From assembly GCA_039182735.1 (NCBI GenBank), contig JBCDCB010000022.1, positions 1-49,644 of the forward strand: 49,644 nucleotides of DNA. The letters run 5' to 3'. A program made the translations under genes and the position numbers. The stretch comes from JBCDCB01 sp039182735. Lineage in GTDB: Bacteria; Planctomycetota; Phycisphaerae; Phycisphaerales; UBA1924. Shown here piece by piece: positions 21,348 through 30,189 of this stretch. Position 1 is the first letter of the stretch. Every line of letters begins with the position of its first letter. The notes under the pieces were generated by a model, which did no database searches, was not told the DNA's origin, and was given only the letters and a program-made list of their open reading frames with translations.

Positions 21348-21582
21348 CTCTGTCTCCATATCTCTCTCAATGACGCTCTCAGAACACTCTGCCCCGCCGA
21401 TCAACCCAAAGCGTTTCGCCTGTAGTTTGACCGCGCGGGAACAATCCTTCGCTCACAGGGTACTGCAGTCCGGGCGTTGTGCCACCGTCGCATGCCCGGC
21501 TTTGCGCAACCTTCGCGCGACGAAGGACTCCCCAAGAACCGATCCAACAAACCCCCCATTTTGACATCAGAACACAGCGATC

Positions 21583-21619
21583 CAAAACCAGAAGCGGGCG
21601 ACCCAACCGGGCTGCCCGC
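21583..21619 (-). terminator. Intrinsic terminator of the secreted gene at 21649-22260
   Basis: On the minus strand a 6-7-bp stem (AGCGGGC/GCCCGCT) with inner CCC/GGG pairs and AACC loop precedes a TTCTGGTTTTGG tail. It shares its core with the terminator at 20553-20591, suggesting these two neighbouring secreted genes arose with a common 3' end or exchange sequence there. Confidence 0.7.
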
Positions 21620-21648
21620 TCGCGATTCAGTCGATCAGCCCGATGGAA

Positions 21649-22260
21649 TCAGGCCCGGCGACGACGGGTGCTCGCGAAGCCGGCGATCCCGGCCAGAGCG
21701 ACCGCACCGGGCGTCGGCGTCACGGTCACGGAGTTGATGGTGAACCCGTCACCACCGCCGTTGATGTTCGCGCGGAAGCCAACCACGAGGCTCGACGCGG
21801 CCGACGTGTCGATGGTCTCGGTGAAGTTCAGCGAGCCGTCGCTGGTGGTGAAGAAGGCCTGCACCTCGGTGCCGCCGTCGAGGCTGTAGAACCCCTCGAA
21901 GAACTCGGAGCCGGCGTTGAACACGCTCGACCCGTCGGTGGCCCCATCGAGGATGAAGTCAACCGAGCTGAACGACGACACGTCGATCGAGAAGCTCTCG
22001 AACTGGTGCTCGCCGCCGAAGTCGCCCGACTCCAGCGCCCCGCCGTTGGTACGGAAGAAGTTGTCGGTCGTGTCGGTCGAGGGAGTGTTGACGTACGACA
22101 GCGTGAAGTTCGGGCCGTTCACGCTCTGCGGACCCGTAGCGGGGGCGTTCGCGGTCGTGTGCGTGAACCCGACGCCATCGATCGAGAAATCGGCCGAGTA
22201 CTGGCCGAAAGCGGCCCCGGTGAGCGCGGCAACAGCCACGGCTGCAAAGACAGTCTTCAT
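21649..22260 (-). CDS. Secreted protein with PEP-CTERM-like tail, unknown function
   Basis: A 203-aa exported protein. Signal peptide MKTVFAAVAVAALTGAAFGQ; the mature part is low in charge and rich in Ser, Thr, Gly, Asp and Phe (for example FESFSIDVSSFSSVDFIL), a beta-rich surface-protein composition. The C-terminal signal is TPTPGAVALAGIAGFA and then STRRRRA. Start at ATG 22260 is supported by a GGAGGAAAGAG Shine-Dalgarno. It is divergent from the topoisomerase VI operon. It has no recognised domain; lectin-like or PEP-CTERM generic surface proteins look similar. Confidence 0.82.
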   Translation of the reverse strand: MKTVFAAVAVAALTGAAFGQYSADFSIDGVGFTHTTANAPATGPQSVNGPNFTLSYVNTPSTDTTDNFFRTNGGALESGDFGGEHQFESFSIDVSSFSSVDFILDGATDGSSVFNAGSEFFEGFYSLDGGTEVQAFFTTSDGSLNFTETIDTSAASSLVVGFRANINGGGDGFTINSVTVTPTPGAVALAGIAGFASTRRRRA

Positions 22261-22533
22261 CTCTTTCCTCCTGGAAATCTCTCTCAGACACATACAGTGA
22301 ACACTCATCCGCTCCCGGTCGCCGGTGTTGGCAGCACACCGTCGGGGCAACCGCGCACGGAACCATCCTTCAACCGCACCATACCCACTCTCAGGACAGG
22401 TGCGAGGAGGCTTTGACGACTTCACGCAAGCTTGACGCGGCGCGAACCCGTGCCCGCCCCCACGCCGGCTGATATGGTCTTGGATCGCCGGCCCCGCCAC
22501 GCTCGGGCCGCGCACACCAAGGAGGGTGTCCCG

Positions 22534-24399
22534 TTGGCGAAGTCAGGATCCGCCCGGAGGGCGACGGCCGAGACCATGGCCGCCAAACAACGCGAAATCT
22601 CCGTCTCGGAGTTCTTCGCCAAGAACCGCCACCTGCTCGGCTTCGACAACCCACGCAAGGCTCTGCTCACCGCCGTCAAAGAGGCCGTGGACAACGCCCT
22701 CGATGCCTGCGAAGAGGGCGGCATCCTTCCCGACATCGCCGTCGAGCTCCGTCACCTGCCCAAGATCGCCGAAGACCGCTTCCTCGTCATCGTCCACGAC
22801 AACGGGCCCGGCATCGTCCGCAAGCAGATCGAATCCATCTTCGGAAAGCTGCTCTACGGCTCCAAGTTCCACCGCCTCAAAATGAGCCGCGGGCAACAGG
22901 GCATCGGCATCTCTGCCGCCGGCATGTACGGGCTCATCACCACCGGCAAGCCCGTCAAGATCATCTCCAAGACCGCGCACAACAAACCCGCGCACGAGGT
23001 CGTCCTCAAGATGGACACATCCAAGAACCGCGCCGATGTCGTCTCGGACACCGAACGCCCCGAAGACGACGCCCTCTTCCCCGACGGTCACGGCACGCGC
23101 GTCGAAATCGAGATGCAGGGCAAGTACCTCAAGGGTGACCGATCCGTCGATCAGTACGTCCAGCTCAGCGCCATCGCCAACCCGCACGCGCGCTTCGCAT
23201 ACGTCAGCCCCCCCACCGCCGCCGAGCCCACGGGCGCGCGCGTCGTCTTCGAACGCAGCGTCCACGAACTCCCCGAACAGCCCGAAGAGATCAAGCCGCA
23301 CCCCCACGGCGTCGAGCTCGGGACGCTCATCGGCATGCTCGAGCGCACCGACGAGAATCAACTCGGCGGCTTCTTCTCGCGCGAGTTCTGCCGCGTCGGA
23401 CCCAAGGTCGCCCAGAGCGTCGCCGAGAAAGCCGGGCTCACCACGCGCACGTGGGTCTCCAAGATCGATCACGCCGGCGCCGAGAAGCTCTACAAGGGTT
23501 TGCAAGACGCGAGGGTCATGGGCCCGCCCACCAACTGCCTCAGCCCCATCGGCGTCAAGACCATGCTCAAGGGCCTCGAGAGCGGGCTCGCGCCGGACTT
23601 CATCACCGCGTCCTCGCGTCCACCCGCCGTCTACCGCGGCAGGCCCTTCATCATCGAGGTCGGGCTCGCCTTCGGCGGCAACATCGGCGCCGACCAGGCC
23701 GCACGCGTCTACCGCTTCGCCAACCGTGTGCCTCTGCAATACCAGCAGTCAGCGTGCGCATCGTTCAAGAGCGTGCTCGACGTCAACTGGCGCCAGTACG
23801 GCATCGAGCAGCCGCGCGGCTCGCTCCCCGTGGGCTCGCTCGTCATCATGGTCCACATGGCCAGCGTGTGGGTGCCGTTCACGAGCGAATCCAAAGAAGC
23901 GATCGCCGACTACGACGACATCCGCGCCGAGATGCTGCTTGCGCTCAAAGACTGCGGGCGCAAGCTGCGCGCGTACGTCAACCGCCGCAAGCGCATGAAG
24001 ATGCAGGGCGAACGCCGAGGCGTCTTCCAGCGCTACATCGGCGTCATCGCCGAGTCCTGCGCCGCGCTCACCGACGTCGATGCCGACGCGCTCTACCAGG
24101 CGCTGCTCGCGACCGCCGAGAGCAAGACCGCGGAACACGACGACGAACTCGACGAAGAAGGGCGCGTTGTCAAGCCCACCGACCGCCTCGACAGGGACGA
24201 GAGCGTGTACATCCGAGACGACGACGTGCCCGCGACCGTCGAGCCAAAGACCGGGCCATCCGTCGGCGATGACGACGACGCACCGACCGGCGATACGCTC
24301 TTCGGCGACGACGACGCGCACGCCGCCGCCAACCGCCAGAAGAAGAAGGTCGTCCGCAAGAAGACCAAGAAGAAGGTGCGTAAGCGCGCCGCCCGCTAA
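22534..24399 (+). CDS. top6B: DNA topoisomerase VI subunit B (GHKL ATPase)
   Basis: ATP-binding subunit of the type IIB topoisomerase that passes one duplex through another. The TTG at 22534 has an AAGGAGG site at ideal spacing and gives 621 aa; ATG 22576 lacks a good site. GHKL motifs are clear: KEAVDNALDACE (Asn 54), VHDNGPGI (Asp 89, Gly 91 and Gly 93) and SRGQQGIGISAAGMYG (about 118-133). The transducer domain follows, with the conserved LKGLESGLAPDFI region. The C-terminus is an acidic linker, then a Lys/Arg-rich tail (KKKVVRKKTKKKVRKR) that may contact DNA. It is followed nine bases later by subunit A. The enzyme is standard in archaea and plants but rare in bacteria. Confidence 0.95.
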   Translation: MAKSGSARRATAETMAAKQREISVSEFFAKNRHLLGFDNPRKALLTAVKEAVDNALDACEEGGILPDIAVELRHLPKIAEDRFLVIVHDNGPGIVRKQIESIFGKLLYGSKFHRLKMSRGQQGIGISAAGMYGLITTGKPVKIISKTAHNKPAHEVVLKMDTSKNRADVVSDTERPEDDALFPDGHGTRVEIEMQGKYLKGDRSVDQYVQLSAIANPHARFAYVSPPTAAEPTGARVVFERSVHELPEQPEEIKPHPHGVELGTLIGMLERTDENQLGGFFSREFCRVGPKVAQSVAEKAGLTTRTWVSKIDHAGAEKLYKGLQDARVMGPPTNCLSPIGVKTMLKGLESGLAPDFITASSRPPAVYRGRPFIIEVGLAFGGNIGADQAARVYRFANRVPLQYQQSACASFKSVLDVNWRQYGIEQPRGSLPVGSLVIMVHMASVWVPFTSESKEAIADYDDIRAEMLLALKDCGRKLRAYVNRRKRMKMQGERRGVFQRYIGVIAESCAALTDVDADALYQALLATAESKTAEHDDELDEEGRVVKPTDRLDRDESVYIRDDDVPATVEPKTGPSVGDDDDAPTGDTLFGDDDAHAAANRQKKKVVRKKTKKKVRKRAAR

Positions 24400-24408
24400 G
24401 GAACCGAC

Positions 24409-25578
24409 GTGGCCAAGAAACGCCCCACCAAGAAGCGCACCACGAAAAAGACCGCGTCAACCGGCGCCGCCCCCGCGCGCCGGGCGACCGACGCGCAGAC
24501 CAAGCAGAACCTCGCCGCGCTCGCGCAGCGTGTTGCGCGCACCGGGCTCGCCGGCGCCGACCCCGCCGTGGACATCCCCTCACGCACGCTCAGCAACACC
24601 AACTACAACAAGAAGAAGCGCACGCTCGAAATGGGCAAAGCCAGGCAGACGCGCGAGCTCTTCAACCTCAACCAGGCCAAGAAGTTCATGCAGATGCTCG
24701 TGCTCAGCAAGAATGTCGATGACCTCATCGATCAGGGCAAAACCACCTCGCTCCGCGGCATGTTCTACGCCGCCACCGGCAAAATCCCCGGCACCAAGAG
24801 CGAACGCAAGTTCGACGATCAGTCCGAGTCCGACGCCATCCTCGAAGACCTCGAGGTCACACTCGGGTCCCTCCGCGAAGAACTCCACCTCTTCGCCAAG
24901 AAACGCGGCACCATGGTCGGCAACATCACCGTCATCGACAACGGCGACGAGATCGACTGCCGACGCATGGGCACCGGCGGCTACGCCATCCCCTCCATCT
25001 GCGAACCCAGCGTCATCCAGTTCAAGAAGATCGAGGCCGACTTCGTCCTCCACGTCGAGAAGGACACCGTCTGGCAACGCTTCAACGAGGATCGTTTTTG
25101 GGAAACGCACAACTGCATTCTCACCGAGGGCTCCGGACAGCCGCCCCGCGGCGTGCGCAGGCTCCTGCACAGACTGCACTTCGAGCACAAACTCCCCGTC
25201 TACTGCCTCCTCGACTGCGATCCCTGGGGACACTACATCTACAGCGTCATCAAACAGGGCTCGATCAACCTCGCCTTCGAATCACAGCGCATGGCGATCC
25301 CCGACGCCAAGTTCCTCGGCATCCGCGCCAAAGACTACGACGAGTGCGACCTCAGCGAAGATGTTCAACTCCCATTGAACGATCGAGACAAGACTCGCAC
25401 CAAACAGATATCCGAGTATCCCTGGTTCAAAGACAACAAGCCCTGGCAAATCGAGATGAAGCGCATGCTCAAGAACGGCTTCAAGATGGAAGTCGAGTCG
25501 CTCATCACCAAGGACATCTCGTACGTGACCGAGGAATACGTCCCCCAGCGCTTGGCGCAGAAGGACTGGCTCGATTAG
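24409..25578 (+). CDS. top6A: DNA topoisomerase VI subunit A (Spo11-like)
   Basis: DNA-cleaving subunit of topoisomerase VI, the Spo11 homologue. The 389-aa product starts at GTG 24409 with AAGGAA upstream. The N-terminus is Lys/Arg-rich. The winged-helix (5Y-CAP) segment TTSLRGMFYAATG carries the likely catalytic Tyr 120. The Toprim domain has the acidic Glu in FVLHVEKDTVWQRF and the DxD of CLLDCDPWGHYIYS. Gene order B then A and the nine-base gap indicate one operon and a heterotetrameric A2B2 enzyme. A short T-run after the stop (near 25580) may be a weak terminator. Confidence 0.94.
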   Translation: MAKKRPTKKRTTKKTASTGAAPARRATDAQTKQNLAALAQRVARTGLAGADPAVDIPSRTLSNTNYNKKKRTLEMGKARQTRELFNLNQAKKFMQMLVLSKNVDDLIDQGKTTSLRGMFYAATGKIPGTKSERKFDDQSESDAILEDLEVTLGSLREELHLFAKKRGTMVGNITVIDNGDEIDCRRMGTGGYAIPSICEPSVIQFKKIEADFVLHVEKDTVWQRFNEDRFWETHNCILTEGSGQPPRGVRRLLHRLHFEHKLPVYCLLDCDPWGHYIYSVIKQGSINLAFESQRMAIPDAKFLGIRAKDYDECDLSEDVQLPLNDRDKTRTKQISEYPWFKDNKPWQIEMKRMLKNGFKMEVESLITKDISYVTEEYVPQRLAQKDWLD

Positions 25579-25635
25579 GCTTTTTTATCTGCCACGGCCG
25601 CAGACCTGATGTGTTTCCCGAGGAGGTTTGTGTAC

Positions 25636-26265
25636 GTGAGCACCCTTATGAGCGAAGCAAAGCTGGCGCTCCCGACGACGGCCATCGTCGTTGATGACGA
25701 GCATCTCGTGGCGCAAGGGATCGCGAGCGCCGTGCGTTCGCTGGGTATCGACGTGCTGGGCGTCGAACCGGACAGCGAACGCGCCCTGCAATCCATCGAA
25801 GACACCGCCCCGGCGATCGCGCTGCTCGACATCCGGATGCCCGGCGAAGACGGGCTCGAACTCGCCAAGCGCCTGTGGATGTCCAACGCCATTCCGTCCG
25901 TGATCATCACCGCCTACGCCGCCGCGGAGTACCTCGAACGCGCGCAGCAGCCCGGCGTCTTCGGCTACGCGCTCAAGCCCGTCGTCGAAGAGCAGCTGCT
26001 CGTCTCGCTCTCCATCGCCTGGTCGCGGTACGCCGCGACGCTGGACGACGCGAACCGCGTGATCCAGCTCGAGACGTCGCTCGCCAACCGCCGGATCGTC
26101 GAATCGGCGAAGTGGCTCCTCGTCGCCGAGCACGCCATGTCCGAGCCGAGCGCCCATTCCTGGCTCCAGCAGCGGGCCCGCAGCACACGCCGCCCGATCG
26201 CCGAGGTCGCGGAGGACGTCATCGAGAAGCGCGAGATCCCCGAGACCATGGCCCGGGACACCTGA
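25636..26265 (+). CDS. Response regulator with ANTAR RNA-binding output domain
   Basis: Two-component regulator that would act as an RNA-binding antiterminator. I start at GTG 25636, nine bases after an AGGAGG site, giving 209 aa. The receiver domain (residues about 15-125) has the acidic pair VVDDEH, the phospho-acceptor D65 in LLDIRMPG, the Thr in IITAY and K114 in YALKP. Residues about 145-200 match the ANTAR (AmiR/NasR) three-helix domain: NRRIVESAKWLLVAEHAMSE and the later IAEVAEDVIE. No histidine kinase is adjacent. The following gene has a 540-base untranslated leader containing several stem-loops, which is a natural place to look for its RNA target. It lies 57 bases after topoisomerase VI. 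Confidence 0.9.
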   Translation: MSTLMSEAKLALPTTAIVVDDEHLVAQGIASAVRSLGIDVLGVEPDSERALQSIEDTAPAIALLDIRMPGEDGLELAKRLWMSNAIPSVIITAYAAAEYLERAQQPGVFGYALKPVVEEQLLVSLSIAWSRYAATLDDANRVIQLETSLANRRIVESAKWLLVAEHAMSEPSAHSWLQQRARSTRRPIAEVAEDVIEKREIPETMARDT

Positions 26266-26805
26266 CAGCGCGGTTTTTGCCGGTTTCTCCTGACAACCGC
26301 TGTTGATCCACCCGGCGCTGTGGTACATTCCGCAAGCGTCAGGCAGGGCACACCGCCTCCACTGGCGATCCACATGCGGCCCCACGACCGGGCCCGGTGC
26401 ACGGAACGCACATCCATCACGATGTCGTGATTGCACGAAAGACCGAGCCGGCTCTGGCGGACTCGGAAGCGACCGGAGGAGGCGCTTCCACCCGATCAGG
26501 GCCGGCTTGTCTCTTGCGCCCGCAGCACCGCCCGCGGCACCGAGACGTCCGAATCACCGCGAATCCCTCAGGTATCGGGCCTGCCGTGCCGATCCCGATT
26601 CTCGGTCGCACGGGTTTCTCTTGGAGCCCGCCGCACCACCCGTCCGATAAGCCAACCGCGGCGAGCGGAGCCTCCCGCATCTCGAACGCACTCATCAGCG
26701 TGCGCGAGCCCATCCGCGGAGCGGATCGTGCCCTCGCCGTCGGGAACACCCCGGCTTCTGCGTGGTCGCCGAACCAAACCTCTGGAACCCTCGGAGCACC
26801 CGAAG
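26266..26805 (+). other. 540-base non-coding leader with stem-loops, upstream of the TolB-like lipoprotein
   Basis: No convincing gene is seen. Downstream of the ANTAR regulator this stretch holds a near-perfect 16-bp palindrome at 26416-26431 (ATCACGAT/GTCGTGAT). Next comes a stem CCGAG/CTCGG near 26444-26467, overlapping a 7-bp stem at 26465-26471 with 26483-26489 (GGAAGCG/CGCTTCC). The 11-nt loop of that last stem contains GGAGGAGG. A possible promoter with a TGTGGTACATT extended -10 lies near 26317-26328. The layout is consistent with a regulated leader RNA; this is inference. Confidence 0.35.
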
Positions 26806-28050
26806 ATGCCCGCATCCTCCGTCAACGGACGCATCGCCTCCGCCCTCTCGACGGCGATCGCCACGTGCTCGATCGCCCTCCTCGTCGGCGGCTGCGCAAG
26901 CAGCAACACCTCTTCCTCGCGCGCCGAGGCCGCCCCCCGTCAGGACGCCGGCTCTATGCCCGCCAAGCGCTCCATGCTCAGCGGCGCCCGCCAGGACAGC
27001 ACCGCGATCCTCGCGTCGTCCCATTCGTCCCGCACCGGGCGATCGGAACCGAGCAACTCGCCCCAGTTCTCCATGTTCGGCGAGATCCCCGCCTCCCACG
27101 CCGGCTCGCACCAGTCGCGCTTCCCCTTCGAGGGCACCGAGAACATCCGCCAGGTCACCGTCTCCGCCTACGGGCGCGACTTCGACCCCGTCGCCGGCCC
27201 CGACGGCTCGCACATCTTCTTCGCCTCCACGCGTCATCGCCCCACCGCCGACATTTACAGCGCCCGCATCGGCAGCGAGTCGGTCACCCAGCTCACCTCC
27301 GATCCGGCGCACGATGTCATGCCCAGCGTCTCGCGCGACGGGCAGCGCATCGCCTTCGCCTCCAACCGCAACGGCTCGTGGGACATCTATCTCATGAACG
27401 CCACCGGCGGGCAGGCCGTCCAAATCACCGACGATCCCGCGCAGGAACTCCATCCCTCTTGGTCCGCCGACGGCAGCAAGCTCGCCTTCTGCCGCCTCGG
27501 CATCGCCTCCGACCGCTGGGAAGTGTGGGTCGTGGACCTCAACCGTCAGGACGCCCCGCAGTTCCTCACCTACGGGCTCTTCCCCGAGTGGCACCCCTCC
27601 GAGGACACCCTCCTGTTCCAACGCTCCCGCGATCGCGAAGACCGCTTCTTCACCATCTGGACCGTGGACTACACCAACGGCGGCGCGAGCTCGCCCACCG
27701 AGATCGCCTCCTCCGCCTCCGCCGCGTTCATCAACCCGACGTGGTCCACCGACGGGCGTTTCATCTCGTACGCCTCCGTCCTGAACCCGCCCAACGCCGT
27801 TCCGGGAACCCGCCCCGAGACCGCCGACGTCTGGATCCAGTCCGCCGACGGCGGGATGGCCACGAACATCACCGGAGGGTGGTTCGTGAACCTCATGCCG
27901 ACGTGGGGTCCGCGCGGCGACCTCTTCTTCGTCTCCGATCGTGACGGCTTCGACAACATCTGGTCGATCAATCCCAGGCAGGCGATCCTCGCCGCCGGCG
28001 CCGAGCCCCCCACCGGCACAGACATCGCGAACGTCAACGTCAACGAGTGA
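26806..28050 (+). CDS. TolB-like beta-propeller lipoprotein
   Basis: A predicted outer-envelope lipoprotein of 414 aa. The signal ends in a lipobox (SIALLVGGC, with Cys near residue 30). After a Ser-rich linker the protein has repeats of the WD40-like/TolB type: SRDGQRIAFASNRNGSWDIY, SADGSKLAFCR, STDGRFISYAS and PRGDLFFVSDRDGFDNIW, each a propeller blade. The start at ATG 26806 is chosen because it begins the signal peptide; the frame is open much further upstream but codes nothing recognisable there. TolB-like propellers act in envelope integrity or bind partner proteins. Here no Tol-Pal partners are adjacent, so the exact role is unknown. The next gene encodes another lipoprotein. Confidence 0.85.
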   Translation: MPASSVNGRIASALSTAIATCSIALLVGGCASSNTSSSRAEAAPRQDAGSMPAKRSMLSGARQDSTAILASSHSSRTGRSEPSNSPQFSMFGEIPASHAGSHQSRFPFEGTENIRQVTVSAYGRDFDPVAGPDGSHIFFASTRHRPTADIYSARIGSESVTQLTSDPAHDVMPSVSRDGQRIAFASNRNGSWDIYLMNATGGQAVQITDDPAQELHPSWSADGSKLAFCRLGIASDRWEVWVVDLNRQDAPQFLTYGLFPEWHPSEDTLLFQRSRDREDRFFTIWTVDYTNGGASSPTEIASSASAAFINPTWSTDGRFISYASVLNPPNAVPGTRPETADVWIQSADGGMATNITGGWFVNLMPTWGPRGDLFFVSDRDGFDNIWSINPRQAILAAGAEPPTGTDIANVNVNE

Positions 28051-28194
28051 CTCGCGCCACCGAACGCACCACGCGGGCCACGCGGAAACGCGACGCCCGC
28101 GATTAGCCAAGGACGGCGGCCCCCTCGCCGCGCACGGATGCGCACCAACCGCGAAGGGACCACCCACCAACCACCGGCGAGCGGAGCTCCCGAC

Positions 28195-28965
28195 GTGAGG
28201 CAGGACGCCATGACAACCGTACAGACCCTGCTCTTTCTATCCTGCTTCTCCCTCGCGCTCGTCGCGTGCAGCAAGCCCTATCAGCAGGAGACACGCCACC
28301 TCGCGCCGGGCGATCCCACGCGCCAAGCCACCTGGGCCGTCGCGCCGCTTCGCAACGAGTCCGGCGTCAGCCTCGTGGACCCGCTCCGCGTCTCGGACGA
28401 ACTCTTCGAAGCCGTCGCGCAGGTCAACGGCGTCACCGCCGTCCCGATCAACCGATCGATCGCCGCGATGCGCTCGCTCGGGATGACCGATGTGGCGACC
28501 CCCGAAGACGCGATCGAGCTCGCGCGCCTCCTCGATGCCGACGCCATCATCGTCGGGACGATCACCGCCTACGACCCCTACGACCCCCCGCAGCTCGGGA
28601 TGAGCCTCGCGCTCATCACGATCAACGACGGCCGCGCCACGGCAGCCCCCGTCTCCAACGACTTCGACCCCTACCTGCTCAGCACCGCCTCGACCGATTC
28701 GATGCTGCGCACGGATGCCGGCACCCGTGCCGGGCAGCCCTTCGTCGCCGCCGGCGGACACTTCGACGCTTCCGACGGGATCACCCGCGACCGCGTCCGC
28801 GCCTTCGCCACCGGACGCCACCTGCCCGACGGCCCCCTGGGCTGGCAGCGATACATCAAGAGCATGGGCCTGTACACGCGGTACGTGTGCTTCGAGCTCG
28901 TTGGACGACTGATCGCAGCAGAGCGGTCAAGACGGCCCCCTTTGGAGCCGACAAAGGACGCATAA
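28195..28965 (+). CDS. Lipoprotein, possibly LpoB/CsgG-like fold
   Basis: A 256-aa predicted lipoprotein. The lipobox LALVAC places the modified Cys about 25 residues from the start. The following domain (TWAVAPLRNESGVSLVDPLR, then LLDADAIIVGTITAYDPYDP) has the strand-helix pattern of CsgG/LpoB/GNA1162-type envelope lipoproteins, but the match is by eye. GTG 28195 has a GGAG site eight bases upstream and adds a positive residue to the signal; ATG 28210 is an alternative start. It follows the TolB-like lipoprotein on the same strand and may share its transcript. The function is not established. Confidence 0.78.
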   Translation: MRQDAMTTVQTLLFLSCFSLALVACSKPYQQETRHLAPGDPTRQATWAVAPLRNESGVSLVDPLRVSDELFEAVAQVNGVTAVPINRSIAAMRSLGMTDVATPEDAIELARLLDADAIIVGTITAYDPYDPPQLGMSLALITINDGRATAAPVSNDFDPYLLSTASTDSMLRTDAGTRAGQPFVAAGGHFDASDGITRDRVRAFATGRHLPDGPLGWQRYIKSMGLYTRYVCFELVGRLIAAERSRRPPLEPTKDA

Positions 28966-29150
28966 CCCCGCCCGATCGGACCCGGCCCGTGCCGACCGAA
29001 GGCGCGGACCGACAAGGACGATCGACGTGGACACCCCCGCGCAGACCAAGACCGCCCGAGCCGGAAACACCCGGCCCGCTGTCTCCGCGCTCCCCGCCGA
29101 CCGGTTCACCCATCCGACCGCCCGCGCACACGCGTGAGGAGCAACACCCG

Positions 29151-30167
29151 ATGCTGCCCATCGTCAACGAGTTCCTGAGCTACCTCACCGACGAGCGCCA
29201 CTTCAGCCCGTACACCGCGCGGTGCTACGGTGCCGACTTGCGCCAGTTCGCCGAGTGGATCCGCGACGAGCTGTCCATCGAGCCCACCGAAGAGGCCGAG
29301 CAGGACGCGCTCGCCTCGTTCAACAACAGCGCAACGCCCGAAGACGTCGCCGGCTCGATCCGACCGATCACCGTCACGGCGAACATCTGCGCCGCCGAGC
29401 CCGACTTCATCCGCAAGTACCTCGCCTTCCTCGCGGACCAGAACTATTCGAGCGCGACGATGGCGCGCAAGATCGCCACGCTCCGCTCGTTCTACAAGTG
29501 GGCGCTCAAGCGCACGCTCGTCGCGTCGAACCCGATGACCGTCATCCGCACGCCCCGCCAGGGCAAGCGCCTGCCCAAGGCGATCACCGTCGAGCAGGTC
29601 GAGCAGCTCCTCTCCGCGCCGGACGACGCCGAGGTCCTCGGCGCACGCGACCGCGCCATGCTCGAAACCCTTTACTCCACCGGCATCCGCGTCTCCGAAC
29701 TCGTTGACCTCTCGTTGCAGGATCTCGACGAGCCCGGCGAAGCCATGCGCGTCCGAGGCAAAGGCAAGAAAGAACGCCTCGTCCCCCTCGGATCGCACGC
29801 GCTCCACGCCATCCGCCACTACAAGGAACTCGTCCTCGCCGACGACCGCTACGCGCCCATGTGGAGCAACGGCGACACCAACGCCCCGCTCTTCATGAAC
29901 AAGCACGGCGGGCGCCTCTCCTCGCGCTCCGTCCGCCGAAAGCTCGACAAGTACCTGCGCCAGGTCGGGCTCGATCCCTCGATCAGCCCGCACACGCTGC
30001 GCCACTCATTCGCGACGCACCTGCTCGACAACGGCGCCGACCTCCGCTCCGTGCAGGAACTGCTCGGGCACCAGTCGCTCTCAACAACGCAGGCCTACAC
30101 GCACCTCTCCGCCAAGAGTCTGCGCGCGGCGTACGACGGCGCGCATCCACGCGCCGAAGCAGGCTGA
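29151..30167 (+). CDS. Tyrosine recombinase XerC/XerD family
   Basis: Site-specific recombinase, probably for chromosome dimer resolution. Start ATG 29151 follows GAGGAG nine bases upstream and gives 338 aa. The catalytic set is complete: R180 (STGIRVSEL), K204 (RGKGKKERL), H281 and R284 (SPHTLRHSFATHLL), H307 (LLGHQSL) and nucleophile Y316 (TQAYTHL). The N-terminal SAM-like core-binding domain contains an extra loop of about 35-40 residues (about 42-82, Glu/Ala-rich then SIRPITVTANIC) not found in E. coli XerC/D, making the protein longer than the usual 300 aa. No dif-like site or mobile-element context is seen, so a housekeeping Xer role is more likely than an integrase. Confidence 0.9.
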   Translation: MLPIVNEFLSYLTDERHFSPYTARCYGADLRQFAEWIRDELSIEPTEEAEQDALASFNNSATPEDVAGSIRPITVTANICAAEPDFIRKYLAFLADQNYSSATMARKIATLRSFYKWALKRTLVASNPMTVIRTPRQGKRLPKAITVEQVEQLLSAPDDAEVLGARDRAMLETLYSTGIRVSELVDLSLQDLDEPGEAMRVRGKGKKERLVPLGSHALHAIRHYKELVLADDRYAPMWSNGDTNAPLFMNKHGGRLSSRSVRRKLDKYLRQVGLDPSISPHTLRHSFATHLLDNGADLRSVQELLGHQSLSTTQAYTHLSAKSLRAAYDGAHPRAEAG

Positions 30168-30189
30168 GGTTCAGCGAACAACCGCGCGA

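Noticed and set aside
28266..29150. Upstream extension of the xer reading frame as a fused N-terminal domain
   Set aside because: This part overlaps a lipoprotein gene in another frame and is Arg/Pro-rich shadow sequence; a good ribosome site precedes ATG 29151.
29151..30167. XerC/D gene as evidence for an integrated mobile element
   Set aside because: No attachment-site repeats, transposase, phage genes or composition change around it; a chromosomal Xer role is simpler.
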